Assembly: GCA_030998225.1 (NCBI GenBank)
Contig: JAPYXD010000308.1
Location: forward strand, 2,800,001 to 2,864,000
Direction: 5' to 3'
From: Diplolepis rosae
Taxonomy: Eukaryota > Arthropoda > Insecta > Hymenoptera > Diplolepididae
Length of the DNA stretch: 64,000 nt
Below the pieces are notes generated by a model. The model was not told the origin of the DNA. It made no database searches and saw nothing but the letters and a program-made list of their open reading frames with translations. This document shows, one piece after another, positions 25,506 to 36,667 of the stretch. Position 1 is the stretch's first letter, and every line of letters starts with the position of its first letter. Position numbers and translations under genes: made by a program.

Positions 25506-25546
25506 GGCACTGAAGAGGGCCCCCATTTGTGGCCGAAACGTTTGCC
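25506..25546 (+). ncRNA. Hammerhead-like RNA motif, element 3 right arm
   Basis: Inverted twin of 19825-19865, with CTGAAGA, GGCC/GGCC stem and GAAACGTT. Confidence 0.55.
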
Positions 25547-26039
25547 TGTTGTATTTTTTATGTGTTCTATCACTTAATTAAAAAAATAAATCCGTATCAA
25601 AACTGACCCCATGCCAAATTAACTATTACAAAATTATTATTGTGGGTCAATAAAACATTGAACATGTACGGAAACATGTCACGATATAATTACATTTTAT
25701 TTTATTCCAAAATTACTTCCTCCGAGGGTCTCTCTCAACATGTGGTCTGAAACCCTTCTTTTTCTCTCTCCGCTCTCCGAACACTTAAGCGTACTTGGGT
25801 CCCGAGTTTCCAGGACATAGACCGTGTATGGGGTTTGTTTATGCGTTTGTAACTTGACCCTCCACAACAAATTTTTACTGTATATATTTATTAAAATTTT
25901 TTACGCTAGTTTTCAAACGGTACTGCTCTCTTCTCAAATCAGTTTCCTTTTTGACACCAAACAGAGTGTGTGGCTACTTCTTTCTGCCGCCTCTGTGTCT
26001 TAAAGGAAAATAGAAGATTAAAAATTGAAATTAAAACTA

Positions 26040-26342
26040 TCAATTTTTGATTTTGCCCTTTAACGAAACATCTGTTTCCTTCCGGGTTCGTGTTTTGTGA
26101 TTTTGTGAAGTGCTTACTTCTTGTGGGTGTTGTGAGCCCCTTGTGGATGGTGATGTTTTTTCTGCAGGATCTGTGCTTATTTTGTAGGAGATATCAGTGT
26201 CCATAGGTGGTTTTCGTGTGTACCTTTGAGGAGGGGCAGTTTGCGGATTCACTCTTCGCGGATCTGGAAGATAGGAGTTCTCACACTTTTTAAGGCTGTG
26301 TTTTGGAGCGGTCTCGTTCCTAGATGCCTTGGAGCTTACCAT
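26040..26342 (-). CDS. Arm ORF variant, element 2 right arm
   Basis: Inverted partner of 10120-10422, differing by one residue near the C-terminus (DFSLKG versus DVSLKG). No function is known. Confidence 0.2.
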   Translation of the reverse strand: MVSSKASRNETAPKHSLKKCENSYLPDPRRVNPQTAPPQRYTRKPPMDTDISYKISTDPAEKTSPSTRGSQHPQEVSTSQNHKTRTRKETDVSLKGKIKN

Positions 26343-26485
26343 CTTGCTTTCTCACATAAGTTTTGCATGTTTTATAAAATATCATTAAAAAAGACCAAAA
26401 AAACAAAACAAAACAAAAAATCTAATGTTAGTGCTAATAACTTTTTTTGCACGTTTACAGCTTAGACACTAAGTACATTAAATTT

Positions 26486-26526
26486 GGCACTGAAGAGGGC
26501 CCCCATTTGTGGCCGAAACGTTTGCC
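26486..26526 (+). ncRNA. Hammerhead-like RNA motif, element 2 right arm
   Basis: Same 41-bp motif, inverted relative to 9937-9977, with the same one-base insertion between CTGAAGA and the stem. Confidence 0.55.
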
Positions 26527-26645
26527 TTTTTCATCCCTACAATATATTTTCTGCCTCTTTAAAAATTTTTTATATGTTTCTTTGAACATTCGAACAGTGT
26601 TCGATGTTATCAGTTTATCTCAATTGTGTTCTGCGATTTTTCCAA

Positions 26646-27090
26646 TGGATAAGAATTTCGAAGAAAGAATTTGTCTCAAATTTTGAATTGCAAATGTAAT
26701 TTCGTATGCAGAATCTCTGAACATGTTACAGAAGGCTTACGGTGAATCGACTTTATGAAAAACAACGTTTTATAAGTGGCACAGTGCATTCAAAAGCGGT
26801 CTAGATGAGCTGGAAGATTTGCCTCGTTCTGGTTGGCCACCAACGTCTTCAACTGAAGTTAACATTGCTAAAATAAAGGAAATGGTGACTGAAAATCGTT
26901 ATTTAAGCTTAAGAGAGATAGTCGCTGAATTTTCTGTGTCCCACCAGTCAATTCGTACCATTTTAAACGATTGTTTGGGCATGAAGCGTGTTGCTGCTCG
27001 ACTAGTTCCGAAAGACCATCTCACAAAGCTATCATTGTGAACGAATTTCTGGCGAAAAACTAGACGAATATCATTGAATAACCACCATAT
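26646..27090 (+). pseudogene. mariner transposase N-terminal fragment
   Basis: The ATG at 26646 opens MDKNFEERICLKF, typical of a mariner transposase. After a stop and frame changes the DNA-binding region follows, with ELEDLPRSGWPPTSSTEV and LSLREIVAEFSVSHQSIRTI, ending in RVAARLVPKD. The next sequence (AIIVNEFLA, then NIIE.PPY) resembles a later part of the same protein, so the catalytic core has been deleted internally. The fragment ends near 27090. I found no terminal inverted repeats. Confidence 0.75.
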
Positions 27091-27190
27091 TTTATAATAT
27101 AACATAATGTTTTGACGATTGGATTATTCATTGGCATAAGTGTATTATTTCGGGGGGCTGGGGGGGGGACTACTTTGAAGGCGATAATAG

Positions 27191-27768
27191 TATATTTCAT
27201 AGCGCCTCCTTTGAAAATCCGATTTTCGCTATCTGTAGAGCGGGTTGAAACTACGATTTTCAACCCTAGGGTTGAAAGTCGCTGTTTCAACCCGCTCCAC
27301 AGTTACAGCCAATCAGATTCTCAAAAGAGATGCTATGAAAAATAGTATACATTACTCGAAACAAAATACAGCGAAAGCATTTCGTGTGATTGCAGCCCTC
27401 GTTTCACTCGGGCAGAGCAAACTTCACACTCATGCAATCGCTCTGTTTCGCCCCTTGTAATGTAATATACTATTACATTACAAGGGGCGAATCACAGCGA
27501 TTGCAAACGAGTGTGAAGTTTGCTGCCCGAGCGAAGCGAGGTCTACAGCCACACGAGTTGCATTCGCTGTGTTGTGTTTCGAGTAATGTATACTATTTTT
27601 CATAGCAACTGTTTTGAGAATTTGATTTTTGGTACCTGTAAAGCGGGACGAAAGTGCGGTTTGCAACCCTACCTTCAAGGTTTCGCCCCTAGGGTTGAAA
27701 ATCGCAATTTTGTCCCGCTTCGCAGGTACCGAAAATCGGATTGTCAAAAGAGGCGCTATGAAAAGTAA
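27191..27768. mobile_element. Two palindromic MITEs, head to head
   Basis: Each copy has two parts: a palindrome running from CATAGCGCCTC to GCTATGAAAAATAGTATAC with ~70-bp arms (GATTTTCGGTACCTG-type), and a second palindrome starting ATTACTCGAAACA and ending GTTTCGCCCCTTGTAA. The copies at 27191-27470 and about 27473-27768 face each other across the perfect palindrome CCCCTTGTAATGTAATATAC and its complement at about 27451-27490. A tandem version lies at 43222-43797. There is no coding capacity. Confidence 0.6.
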
Positions 27769-29099
27769 ATTTAGATGAATAATAAATAGTTTTTGTTTTA
27801 TTGACCAATTCTCTGTACATTTATGACAGAATGTACGTCTGAAACTTCAGCTCTATTCCAAATTTACCGATGGCGCCTAGCATAAAGATAACTAGTTATT
27901 TCAAATTAATTAGTTGAGTTTGAAATTTCTGCCACTGCCTACATTATCGGAGGATCACTAGTCGTGTATTATAAATGCAAATTAAATTCAAATTTAACGA
28001 ATTTGAAATATTTATATGGAAAAAAGACGCTTTTGACTGCGCTTGGATTCGAGCCCAGGTCTTTCGATTGCCGGTCGACTGCTCTGACTACTGAGCTACA
28101 CATGTGTCCGACATCCCCTTCTCTACAGGAAGACCTCCTTTTATCGCCTAGTGGCACTGCCTTATTAATTTGACAAAAAGTTCATGTCATGTGACATACT
28201 GTGAGACTGAGGCAACCTTTGGCATTAGTTCCGCCAGCATATATAAAATATTTAATGAACATTTAGCCGTGAAAATGATTTGTTCTTGTTGGATCCCATA
28301 TAATTTGACAAAAGCTCAAAAAGATGCAAGAGTCGATTGATGCAAACAAATTCTCAAGAAATGTTTGAATACATGCAGAAGTGTATAGATCATAAAGGAG
28401 ATTGCTTTGAAAAACAATAAACCCATTTTTGATGAGAAATTACTGTTTTTCATTATTAGGCTCGAAATTTAAATAGTGCTCCACGTATCACATTAGTAAT
28501 ACTTTTTTCCTTATTTTAAAATTTACGATCAACAGACAATGCGTCCGAGCGCCTAAGTCGTTATTGCATGTAGTCCCTAAATTGTACATAGTTTTGACTC
28601 AATGTTTTGGAAAGATATTTTTCAATTCTATTCTTAGAATTGTTCTTATAACATGTATTTACACAAGTTTCATTGAAGAAAACAAATTGTTAATATACTT
28701 TTTAAATAACAATTGGTTGCCTTATTATTATTCAAACTCCCATCAATTGAATTGCAGAGAATGATATTTTTAAGAATAAAATAAGCCGTCAGACATAAAA
28801 ATTGAATTAAAATTACAACTTTCATCTCAAACGAAATAAAAAACGTAAAACTTGAAATAACTTTTATTATGTGAATAATTATAAATTCGAACATTTGGTA
28901 AAAAGCAACTCTTAAGTCCTCCTCTATATTATACTTTGAATGTTAAACGCTGTCTCTTAAATTATTTTTCTCAGACATTTTTTAACACGTAATCTCAACA
29001 GTCAAGAACAGTCAACTGTCGTCGACCAAAGTTTTAGAAATTTCTTGAATCAAGAAACCCGCATACTTAATTACAAAATTAAAAAAGCAAATGAGAAAA
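27769..29099. other. AT-rich sequence, no gene seen
   Basis: Apart from the tRNA-like stretch at 28039-28110 I see no supported gene. The ORFs at 28564-28764 and 28670-28894 overlap on opposite strands and have low-complexity composition. Confidence 0.4.
28039..28110 (-). repeat. tRNA-like sequence or tRNA-derived SINE head
   Basis: On the minus strand, TGTAGCTCAGTAGTCAGAGC resembles a tRNA D-arm (A box), followed by a TCGA-CCGGCAA-TCGA hairpin in the anticodon position and GGGCTCGAATCC as a B-box-like T-arm. The position expected to be U33 is C and no convincing acceptor stem is seen, so a degenerate tRNA or SINE is more likely than a working tRNA gene. Confidence 0.4.
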
Positions 29100-29260
29100 G
29101 ATTGAATCGGTTCCCGTGTGGAAAAGTCAACTGGAGCCAGTCTTGGTTACATCCAGATTGCGCAATTTCCAGATGGGCCCTGGCTGGGAACCCCAGTTTT
29201 TGCCCAGATGATCTGGTGTCTGGGTTGTAACCCTAACACCAACCAATGCCCAAAATGGGT
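29100..29260. repeat. GC-richer patch, possible small repeat
   Basis: It is rich in CCAGTTTTTGCCCAGATGAT-type sequence and begins near CCCGTGTGGA. A comparable patch at 32560-32740 contains CCCGTGTGAA in inverted orientation and many GGTTGGGGCC-like steps. Relationship and type are uncertain. Confidence 0.25.
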
Positions 29261-30363
29261 AGACTAGGTGGACTCAAATTAAGCAATCTTTTTTCTGCCC
29301 ATTGAAGGAAACAATATTTTAATAGGATTAATTATTTAAGTTAATGCTTCACACAATCTCCTTTTTTCAATTAATCAAGATTTATTTGCTGTTATTAAAT
29401 TTTAAGTACCTAGTAAGTAGCTAGTTATAATTTAGTGTTAATATGAAGTATTCTTAAGGGCATGTGATACTTGAGAACATTAGCAAGTTCATGTGATCAA
29501 TTCGGTCCATTTTCTACATGTTTGTGTCCACAATGCATAACAGTTTGTTTTCAAAATTTGAAGAATGAAAACAGGCGGGGATAGACTACTTTTGGTTTTG
29601 ATAATGGAAGAAAAATTTCCAAAATATTTTGTGAAATTGAACTTTCTGTCATTTTTGAGACCAAATTTAGTCTATCTACGTCCGTTTTTAACTTCTCTAT
29701 AATTTCCCAAATTTTGAAAACAAAATTTTTATGTACTTTGCACATAAACATGTAGAAACCTAAAATTAATAAGATTTGTTGATTTTGCAAATATCACATT
29801 CCCTTAAGAAACAATCATCAGCTTACGCCTTAAAAATTCAACGGTGAGTCTCACTCACAATCTTACGATGAGTGAAACTCACGGCTGAAGTCATTTATCG
29901 TATAGTCTCTATATATATAGTTTATTTAAACACTTATTTAACTATATACATACAAATTCATTTCTGAATTGGTCATCATGTAATTTCTTATCGAACTCGT
30001 CAAATTTAGACAGATCACTGAACGGAAGTTTTAAGTTATTATTTGAAATGAATCCTTTAGTTGAAGGAATCAGTCTGCTTTAGTAGCTAAAGCTCGCAAC
30101 AAATTATTTTTTGTATCCTGCCTTGTTTAGTATCTCGTTCTGTAAAAAAATAATTCCTTTTGTTGCATATAATAAAACTTGAGTATCTAACCAAACAAGT
30201 TAATATTGGTTAATATTGAGTTGATTATTTTCTGCAATAGTTTTCAGTAAAATGATATGCGTGGGAAATAAAAAATTAAGTATTTTTCTTATACTTTACC
30301 CGGAGATAGACCTTCTCTTCTTTCTCTCACTTTATCTTTTCGTTTATCATACTTCTTAATATT
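29261..30363. other. AT-rich sequence, no gene seen
   Basis: No supported ORF, TIR or tandem repeat. GTGAGTCTCACTCAC and GAGTGAAACTCAC at 29842-29882 are short imperfect palindromes without a clear role. Confidence 0.4.
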
Positions 30364-30763
30364 TTATCGTTTTTTTTTCTTTACTTTAACATTTTGACAA
30401 GCTTTATGTTTTGTCTTTTTTGATTCGAGAAGAAACTTTAGTTCTTGTTCTGCCCAAGAATAATCAGTGTTATCAGAGGTTGAGGATGGTATTTTTTTTG
30501 GTGGAGGAATTCTGGACAAATCTTTTTGTTTTACCCTTTCCTTATATTTACTTTTTATGCGTTCAGCTTTTTCATATTTTTGATATAGTAAAATATTTGA
30601 AACTCCATCTTCATATGTTTCTGAAACATAGTCAATAAATAGGGCATATATTTCTAAAGTGTACTTACTCAAAGGAAAAGAAATTTTTCCAATCCGACTT
30701 AAACTTAGGCACACTATCTGGGCAAATAGCCAAAAACCACTCTTCCCTTTTATTTATGTTCAT
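30364..30763 (-). pseudogene. Unrecognised protein fragment, frameshifted or spliced
   Basis: The ATG at 30763 starts MNINKREEWFLAICPDSVPK, an unforced protein-like sequence, but that frame stops after about 32 codons. A second frame from about 30660 continues with TLEIYALFIDYVSETYEDG, a lysine/arginine-rich middle and a very basic C-terminus (VKVKKKKR). The junction holds GAGTAAGTA, a good splice-donor match, so either a real exon ends there or one frameshift breaks a single ORF of about 130 codons. The composition is less AT-driven than neighbouring chance ORFs. I do not recognise the family; it could be a gene exon or an element-encoded protein. Confidence 0.3.
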
Positions 30764-30854
30764 TTAAATAGGTACTTTAAGCAACCACAGTTTAACTATT
30801 TTTTCATTTCGTTCTTCAAATCCTTTTATTTATTTTCAATCTAAAAGGTTACTA

Positions 30855-31408
30855 TCAGATGTACAAATAAGTTTCCGCCGTTTGACAAAAGTTGGCGACA
30901 TACCAGTAAGTTTTGGTTGAAATTGACAGATGTAAAACATCAATGTAGTAAGATTGGACATCTGTCAAGAACATAACCTTGAAATATTAGTGAACTTTTA
31001 TCAGTATAATATATTCATTTGTGTGCGAAAATGTCGAGTTTTAAGCCGGATAAGCGTCATTTGCGGGAACTTTTTGATTTACTTCTTCAATTTGAAAAAA
31101 TCTGCAGCTGAGGCGCATCGATTGCTTATAGAAGCATATGGTTCTCTCACCTTAAGTGAGAGAAGTTGTCGTAAGTGGTTTTAAAAGTTTAAGAACGGTG
31201 AATTTGACATCGAAGACAAAGAACGTAGCGGAAGGCCAAAAGTTTACGAATACGCAAAATTGGAAGCATTATTGGATCAAGATCCGTTCCAATCGCAAGA
31301 AGAATAATACGATGGACAATACTTCGAATAAAACATAATGCTACGTTCTTTCACATTAAATGCCCAATTTTTGATAAAAAAACGGCGGAAACTTATTTGT
31401 GCACCTGA
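30855..31408 (+). mobile_element. Deleted mariner (554 bp) with intact TIRs
   Basis: The termini are TCAGATGTACAAATAAGTTT and the inverted TCAGGTGCACAAATAAGTTT, flanked by TA on both sides (30853-30854 and 31409-31410). Inside, the ATG at 31031 opens MSSFKPDKRHLRELF; after a frame change comes the mariner helix-turn-helix region (KKSAAEAHRLLIEAYGSL, then FKNGEFDIEDKERSGRPK), ending near LEALLDQDPFQSQEE. The whole catalytic domain is missing. It could be mobilised only by a transposase from elsewhere. Confidence 0.8.
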
Positions 31409-34400
31409 TAGTTCAAAATTCAATAATTTTGAATTGATACTACGTGGAACTAATAAGTCACCTCAGGCTTCGAAAAGTAGAAAAAAAGTGTCTTTCCGAT
31501 GAAAAACGGTAGTAAAGTATTATAGTTCGAATTGTGGTATAAGTTCAAAAGATCATTTGAAGTTATTCATTGGTATAATGGATTCTAGTGAACATCTTCA
31601 CCTTTTTTCAATCTGTCATTCAGTTTAGAAAGTAAAAAAAAATAATAATAATAATAAAAAAACGCTTTTTTCATCGATGTGGCGATTCAATATGATTGAC
31701 TTTTTAATGATTTACGTCATAAATAAAAAAATTTTAAATGTTGAAACTTCCTTATTTTTTTTCCAAGTTTCGCTAAATTTTTCCAGCATTTCCAAAAAGT
31801 GTAGTTCATATTTTGAAGCAGAGAGTTCCTCCAATACTTACTAGCCTGTCTTATTGAGTCGGCAGTATAAACCGGCCAAGTTTTTAAAGGGGAAAGCTTC
31901 TCCTCAACGAACTCTTAGCATTTGAAACATTCTTGCCGTATAATTTTGGTTTAACCCCCAGGATCAACATTTGAGTATATTCCTGGTCTTTTATAGATTC
32001 TTTTTTTTTATGTTTAGCACCTTTATTTGGAAAGGTTTTACCACCCATTTATTTGTTCCACTATTGTAATTATTTGCAGAAAGTTTCACTGAGTTTCCTT
32101 TTTGATAAGGATAATTAAATTAGGAAGTCCATCTCTAATATGATGAAGAAGTACCTGGCCAGGGAACTAGCCATGCAGTTTACCGCTACTAAAAGAGTAA
32201 TATGCCATTATATTTATGTAAAGTTATTTATATATATATGGTATAAATACAGTTAATAATTCATTTTCTATCTTTTTCTTCATATACAGTTGTCATCCTC
32301 AAGAAATTTAAAATTATGGAGGATGAAGTCTTTTCCCATGTTGTTCCCATAGGAACAACATTCACTAATTCGAAAGATTGGGATGGACACCGAAAAATAA
32401 GAACAAAGTTGTAAATTATTGTAAATGGGATCATAAATAAATATTGTTTTATGTAAATAAAATTATACTTCCTTATTAAACATTTTTCTATCAAGTTTTT
32501 CAGAGAAATAAAATCATACAAATTTTAATAGGTCTGAAGCACTGATTTAATATGGCTAAGGCTCACAAAGTGAACGGTGCCAAGTTGGGGCCAAACTGGA
32601 CCATGAATGAGGCTCTGGTGGGGTTGAGCGTTTCATTTGGGGTTTGGTACTGCCTCGATATCAAAGTTGGGGCCCGGTTTTGCCTGGTTGGGGCCTGGCT
32701 AGTGCCATGACAAAATGTTCACACGGGTCCTTTCAGAATGCATCTATTGAAATTAAACAAATTTTTTTTGTCTATCAACAGAATAGTTTCACTGCTAAAA
32801 AACTCATCTATAAAATGCAAAAAAATAATTTGCCATTAAACTATTTCCTTTGACTCTGAAAATAAATCCTTTAACTATTAAAGGATTGCTTTTTTAGGCT
32901 AGCGGACGAAGTGCGCCTGCGAATCAGTGAGTGTACATCGTCTAATGCTTAACAGTGCAATATACGCGAATAATTTTTGTGTAGCACGATACATTCTTTT
33001 ATCATCGTGATTAATTAACGTGGATGTTCAAGGAAATGGATTTCTTTAAAATATTATGAATCCCAGAGCGCGACGTAAAAATTTTGGAATGTACGCATAC
33101 CAAAATAAACAATTTTTATCCGCATAACCGTATTTTTCATTGCATCTGACAATCGAAGCATTATTAATTTATTAATTTTTAATGCTTTTACCATTGAAGC
33201 TTATCAGTCGTCTATTTTAAAAATGATTTTGTAAAGCGTGGTTGAATGTCAATGAATATTATGGTTTTCATCAAAGTTATATCTTAAAATTTCTTTAAGC
33301 GGAAATCTAAGACAGGTCGTTATTATAGTATTGAAAATGATCGATTTGATTTTCACATTTGTCAATGTTGGGCTTGTGTACATTTCTTATTAGGTTATAT
33401 CATACAATTTTTTCTTTTATCCCCGAAATTATATTTCCTTTGTACGACAACGGATTTCATTTCCAGACCAAAGGAAATACTTTGACAGTAAAAGGAGCTT
33501 AATTTGAAACGACAATCCTTTAACTGTTAAATGATTTCCTCGCATGCCAATTTGAATAGAAAATCCTTAAATAGTGAAAGGGATAATTTGACAATCGATA
33601 GTCTGATTTTAGAGTGCATGAGTTACAAATTCTATCAACCGATACTCGTAGATTTGATCATCTGTATCTTCCCACTCGCGTTCTGCATTGACATCTATCT
33701 TTAAGAAAAGTTTAAAATTTAATAACAACTTGAAGGGGTAATAATATAAATGAAAAATTATTTTGAAATAGAAATATTATATTTCTAGGTCATAACTGCG
33801 CTGCAGAGTAAAATATAGAAATCACGGAAATAATATAATTTTTGCAGTATAAATAAGTATTACGACATATAAATGGAAATTGTGTGATGTGTTATATATT
33901 TATTTTTGTTTTATAACAGAAAGTTATTCATACTTACCTTTAATCTATCACAGAGCCTCTTTTTTCTAGAGTTTCTTTACTTGGATTATAATGAAACCAA
34001 ACCTTCAAGTCATCAACGTGGTGTGGAGATGCAAAAGCTCAAAACATGTATAGGTAATTTGTTATTCGCGAGACGCTTATTATCACAGTTATTCCGATAT
34101 ATAATTAGAATGTAAATATTTAATGTCTTACAATCAATTCACCGATGTAAAGAGCAACCCTATATAATCGACGCTGTATTGGCGATAAGAGAAATATTCA
34201 CTTACTTCGAAAAATTTATATGTACTTCTGAAGGTTCTACTTCGTTAGTAAACCTTTCTGTAATGAAAACAGTACATTAAAATTATCCATTACAATATTA
34301 CTGCCACTTGTCATTATTCTCAGAAATAATGCAAATCAGCCAGCTATAATAAAATTAGCTTCCCGCTGAACTTGCATCGACGCGAGCGTCATACGCACGG

Positions 34401-35076
34401 CAACGAGGGGCCTTTCACTCAGGAATCACTGAGTTTCTAAGATTCGAAATCGATTCTGAATCGAGCTCTAGTTGCGGAACTAAATGATTTAATGCATGGT
34501 TCAATCGAATAAAAAAAACAAATTCGACTCATAGAGAATCGAGGCATTAAGTTGAAACAGAAGTAATACACGTGGCTTTATACTTATCGTTTCACGTGCT
34601 TCGATATGTTCCAAAATTACGTACAACTAAATGATTAATTGTATTAAAAGGCATCGTTTCCATTGTTTTCATATGAACGTATGTATACATGATTTTTCCA
34701 AGTAAATAATTGATAAATGTACTCCAAATCAGTGACATAAACAATACAACACAATTTAAGCCTCGATACAACCTCAAGAAGAGATTTTTCTCGACATTTT
34801 TATTGATTATTTAATAAATGTGATGGAAAGCTGATAGTATAGTATAGTAACTTTATTCATTCATTAATTCGTACATGACAAATTAGCGTATTTGTTTTTT
34901 ATATGGTAACAAAAATTTGCTGAACCTGCAATTAATATTAAAGTGATATTTATTCGGAGTGAATGAAAGTAAATACCAAAATTTCAGTATTTCTAGAATT
35001 TATTCCAATTATAAATTTAAAATTGACTTGAATATCTTTTTATTTTTTGCAAATCCATTCTATAATTTTTTCTGAA
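31409..35076. other. AT-rich sequence with minor repeats
   Basis: No gene is supported. The GC-richer patch at 32560-32740 is the possible partner of 29100-29260. Short AATCCTTTAACT-type palindromic blocks recur at about 32865 and 33518. A run of ATA repeats lies near 31641-31660. Confidence 0.35.
32560..32740. repeat. GC-richer patch with GGTTGGGGCC steps
   Basis: Short imperfect repeats (AAGTTGGGGCC, GGTTGGGGCCTGG) run through this patch. It ends near CACACGGGTCC, the complement of the CCCGTGTG seen at 29113. It may be a degenerate mobile element. Confidence 0.25.
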
Positions 35077-35140
35077 CTTCATTGAAAGCAGGAAAATGAC
35101 CAACCTCGGACAATCTGGATGTTTTCTATAATTTCTTTAG

Positions 35141-35175
35141 TAACGTTTCGATGACTACTATGTCATCTTCTTCAG
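35141..35175 (-). ncRNA. Hammerhead-like RNA motif, element B left arm
   Basis: Minus-strand order: CTGAAGA, A, GATGAC, loop ATAGTA, GTCATC, GAAACGTTA. The stem sequence differs entirely from that in elements 1 to 3 but pairs perfectly over six bases, with the same core strands and the same single extra base. No long closing stem is apparent. Confidence 0.55.
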
Positions 35176-35597
35176 ATTTCACAATTTGTTTGATGTTGAA
35201 ACTATATAATGATTATACAAAAGAAAGAAAATCTTGAGAATAACAAACATACAATTTTTTCTTAAATATATGTATATAAAACTCAAAATACCTGTGATAT
35301 TCCGTCGCACTTTTTTACCACACATTAAAATACATGTCGCCAATCGCTTTTTAATACCCTTGTCATCACAAAATTAAAATTTTGTTCAAAAATTTTTGCC
35401 AAAAAATAGTAAAATTGGAACATTTGTCGAATTTGTTTATAAAACACATAGGTCAATTTTAAATATTTTTAAATTCCAATTTTTGTCTAATTCGAAGATA
35501 AAAAACTATTGCACTTAGCAAAGATAGATAAGAAGTTTCCTTCATAATTTTTGATTTGAAAATTTTTGTAATAAAATTGTGTGGTTACACTATAGTA

Positions 35598-36667
35598 TAT
35601 AGTCGCGAGTCTCGTAATTTCCCGAATTGTGTGCACTGGCACGTATTCTATTTTATGTGCCACCGGCGCGCAAACTCGTTTTTTCGCTACAGTTAACAGT
35701 AGCGAAATGTAGTAGATTGCGCTACAAAGGAATGAAATGTAAAAATTGAACTGCGCATGCGCCCATAGCCATGAAACGAAGCTCAATCCTTCTTCTTATC
35801 CTTCTTGTTCTTCGTGCAGCGTTAGCATCTTACTGGCAAAGCCTTGTACATTTGAACTGCGCATGCGTCTAATAAAATCCATTACTACTACACAAGATCG
35901 ATAAAATCAAAATGGCCGGGACTAGCCGTGACATATCAAGTGTAATGACTAGCGCCGCAAACAACTACAATACTAGATTAGATTCAAGTATACACATAAA
36001 AACTCGTATACGCACCGGAGTCACATAAAATAGAATACGTGCCAATGCACACAATTCGGGAAATTACGAGATTCGCGACAATGCTCGCAGGACTGATCGC
36101 GCCTCAGCTTCGTCTCGGCTTTGTCTTGGCTTCATCTCGGCTTTGCCTCAGCTACGTCTCGGCTACGCCTCGACTATGCATCGGCTACACTTCGACTACG
36201 CCTCACCTACGCCTCGACTACGCCTTGGCTCCGATCTCCTGCGACCATTGTCGCTCGTCACGCAATAACCCTCATTGTGCGCCCAGGCACGTAATATACT
36301 ATTATGTGACTTCGGTGCGTATACGAGTTTTCATGCGTACACTCGTGTCTAATCTAGTATTGTAGTTGTTTGCTGCGCTAGTCATTACACTTGATATTTC
36401 GTTACTAGCCCCAGCCATTTTGATTATATCGATCTTGTGTAGTAGTAGCGGATTTTAATAGACGCATGCGCAGTTCAAATATACAAGGCTTTGGTAGTAG
36501 GGTGCTAAGGCTGTACGAAGAAGAAGAAGATTGTGCTCCGCTGTATGGCTATAGGCACATGCGCAGTTCAATTTTTACATTACATTTCTCTGTAGCGCAA
36601 TACGCAACATTGCGCTACTCTTAACTGTAGCGAGAAAAGGAGTTTACGCGCCGGAGGCACATAAAAG
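35598..36667. mobile_element. Nested foldback element
   Basis: Two overlapping inverted repeats are present. GTCGCGAGTCTCGTAATTTC and the next ~55 bp (35603-35680) are inverted at about 36005-36082. A longer ~390-bp arm (about 35655-36045) is inverted at 36295-36667, with GAACTGCGCATGCG as a shared landmark. The centre holds a minisatellite. It lies in the 3' part of element B. No transposase is visible, so it is non-autonomous and possibly composite. Confidence 0.55.
36100..36232 (+). repeat. Minisatellite, ~12-bp unit
   Basis: Degenerate repeats of CTCGGCTACGCC and CTCGACTACGCC give a locally GC-rich patch in the centre of the foldback element. Confidence 0.7.

Larger units (their letters stand above)
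19739..25688. mobile_element. Element 3: nested inverted-arm element, different satellite
   Basis: Inserted in the right arm of element 2 and flanked by the 15-bp repeat ATTACATTTTATTTT (19724-19738 and 25689-25703); the uninterrupted target is seen inverted at about 10757-10775. Arms of about 1 kb (19739-20760 and 24600-25631) are nearly identical inverted copies. A 57-bp tail at 25632-25688 lies outside the inverted repeat and resembles the element 1 tail (GGGTCAA, AACATGT, CGA.ATA). Between the arms is a satellite unrelated to that of elements 1 and 2. Arms share only short blocks with element 1, mainly the RNA motif and a stretch ending AAACTGATTTG. There is no RT, so this is a non-autonomous member of a sister family. 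Confidence 0.75.
9819..26589. mobile_element. Element 2: inverted-arm Penelope element with RT
   Basis: The left arm (9819-10959) matches element 1, followed by 1 kb of 250-bp satellite, a Penelope RT/GIY-YIG ORF, 5.2 kb of satellite in the opposite orientation, and the inverted right arm (19520-19738 plus 25704-26589). Element 3 is nested in the right arm; without it the element is about 10.8 kb. Arms differ from each other by only scattered changes. The right end stops about 55 bp short of the full inverted repeat, lacks the tail and abuts a mariner relic, so I see no target-site duplication. This copy links the arm-and-satellite structure to a reverse transcriptase. Confidence 0.7.

Noticed and set aside
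2538..26589. Assembly artefact explaining all the inverted arms
   Set aside because: Target-site duplications, an empty-site paralog, different satellite lengths on each side and small arm differences argue for real insertions, though array lengths may be misassembled.
28039..28110. Functional tRNA gene
   Set aside because: A and B boxes are visible but the U33 position is C and no seven-base acceptor stem could be paired.
34592..34777. Short ORFs across 31-35 kb as genes
   Set aside because: They are no longer than chance ORFs, have no domains and no consistent codon pattern.
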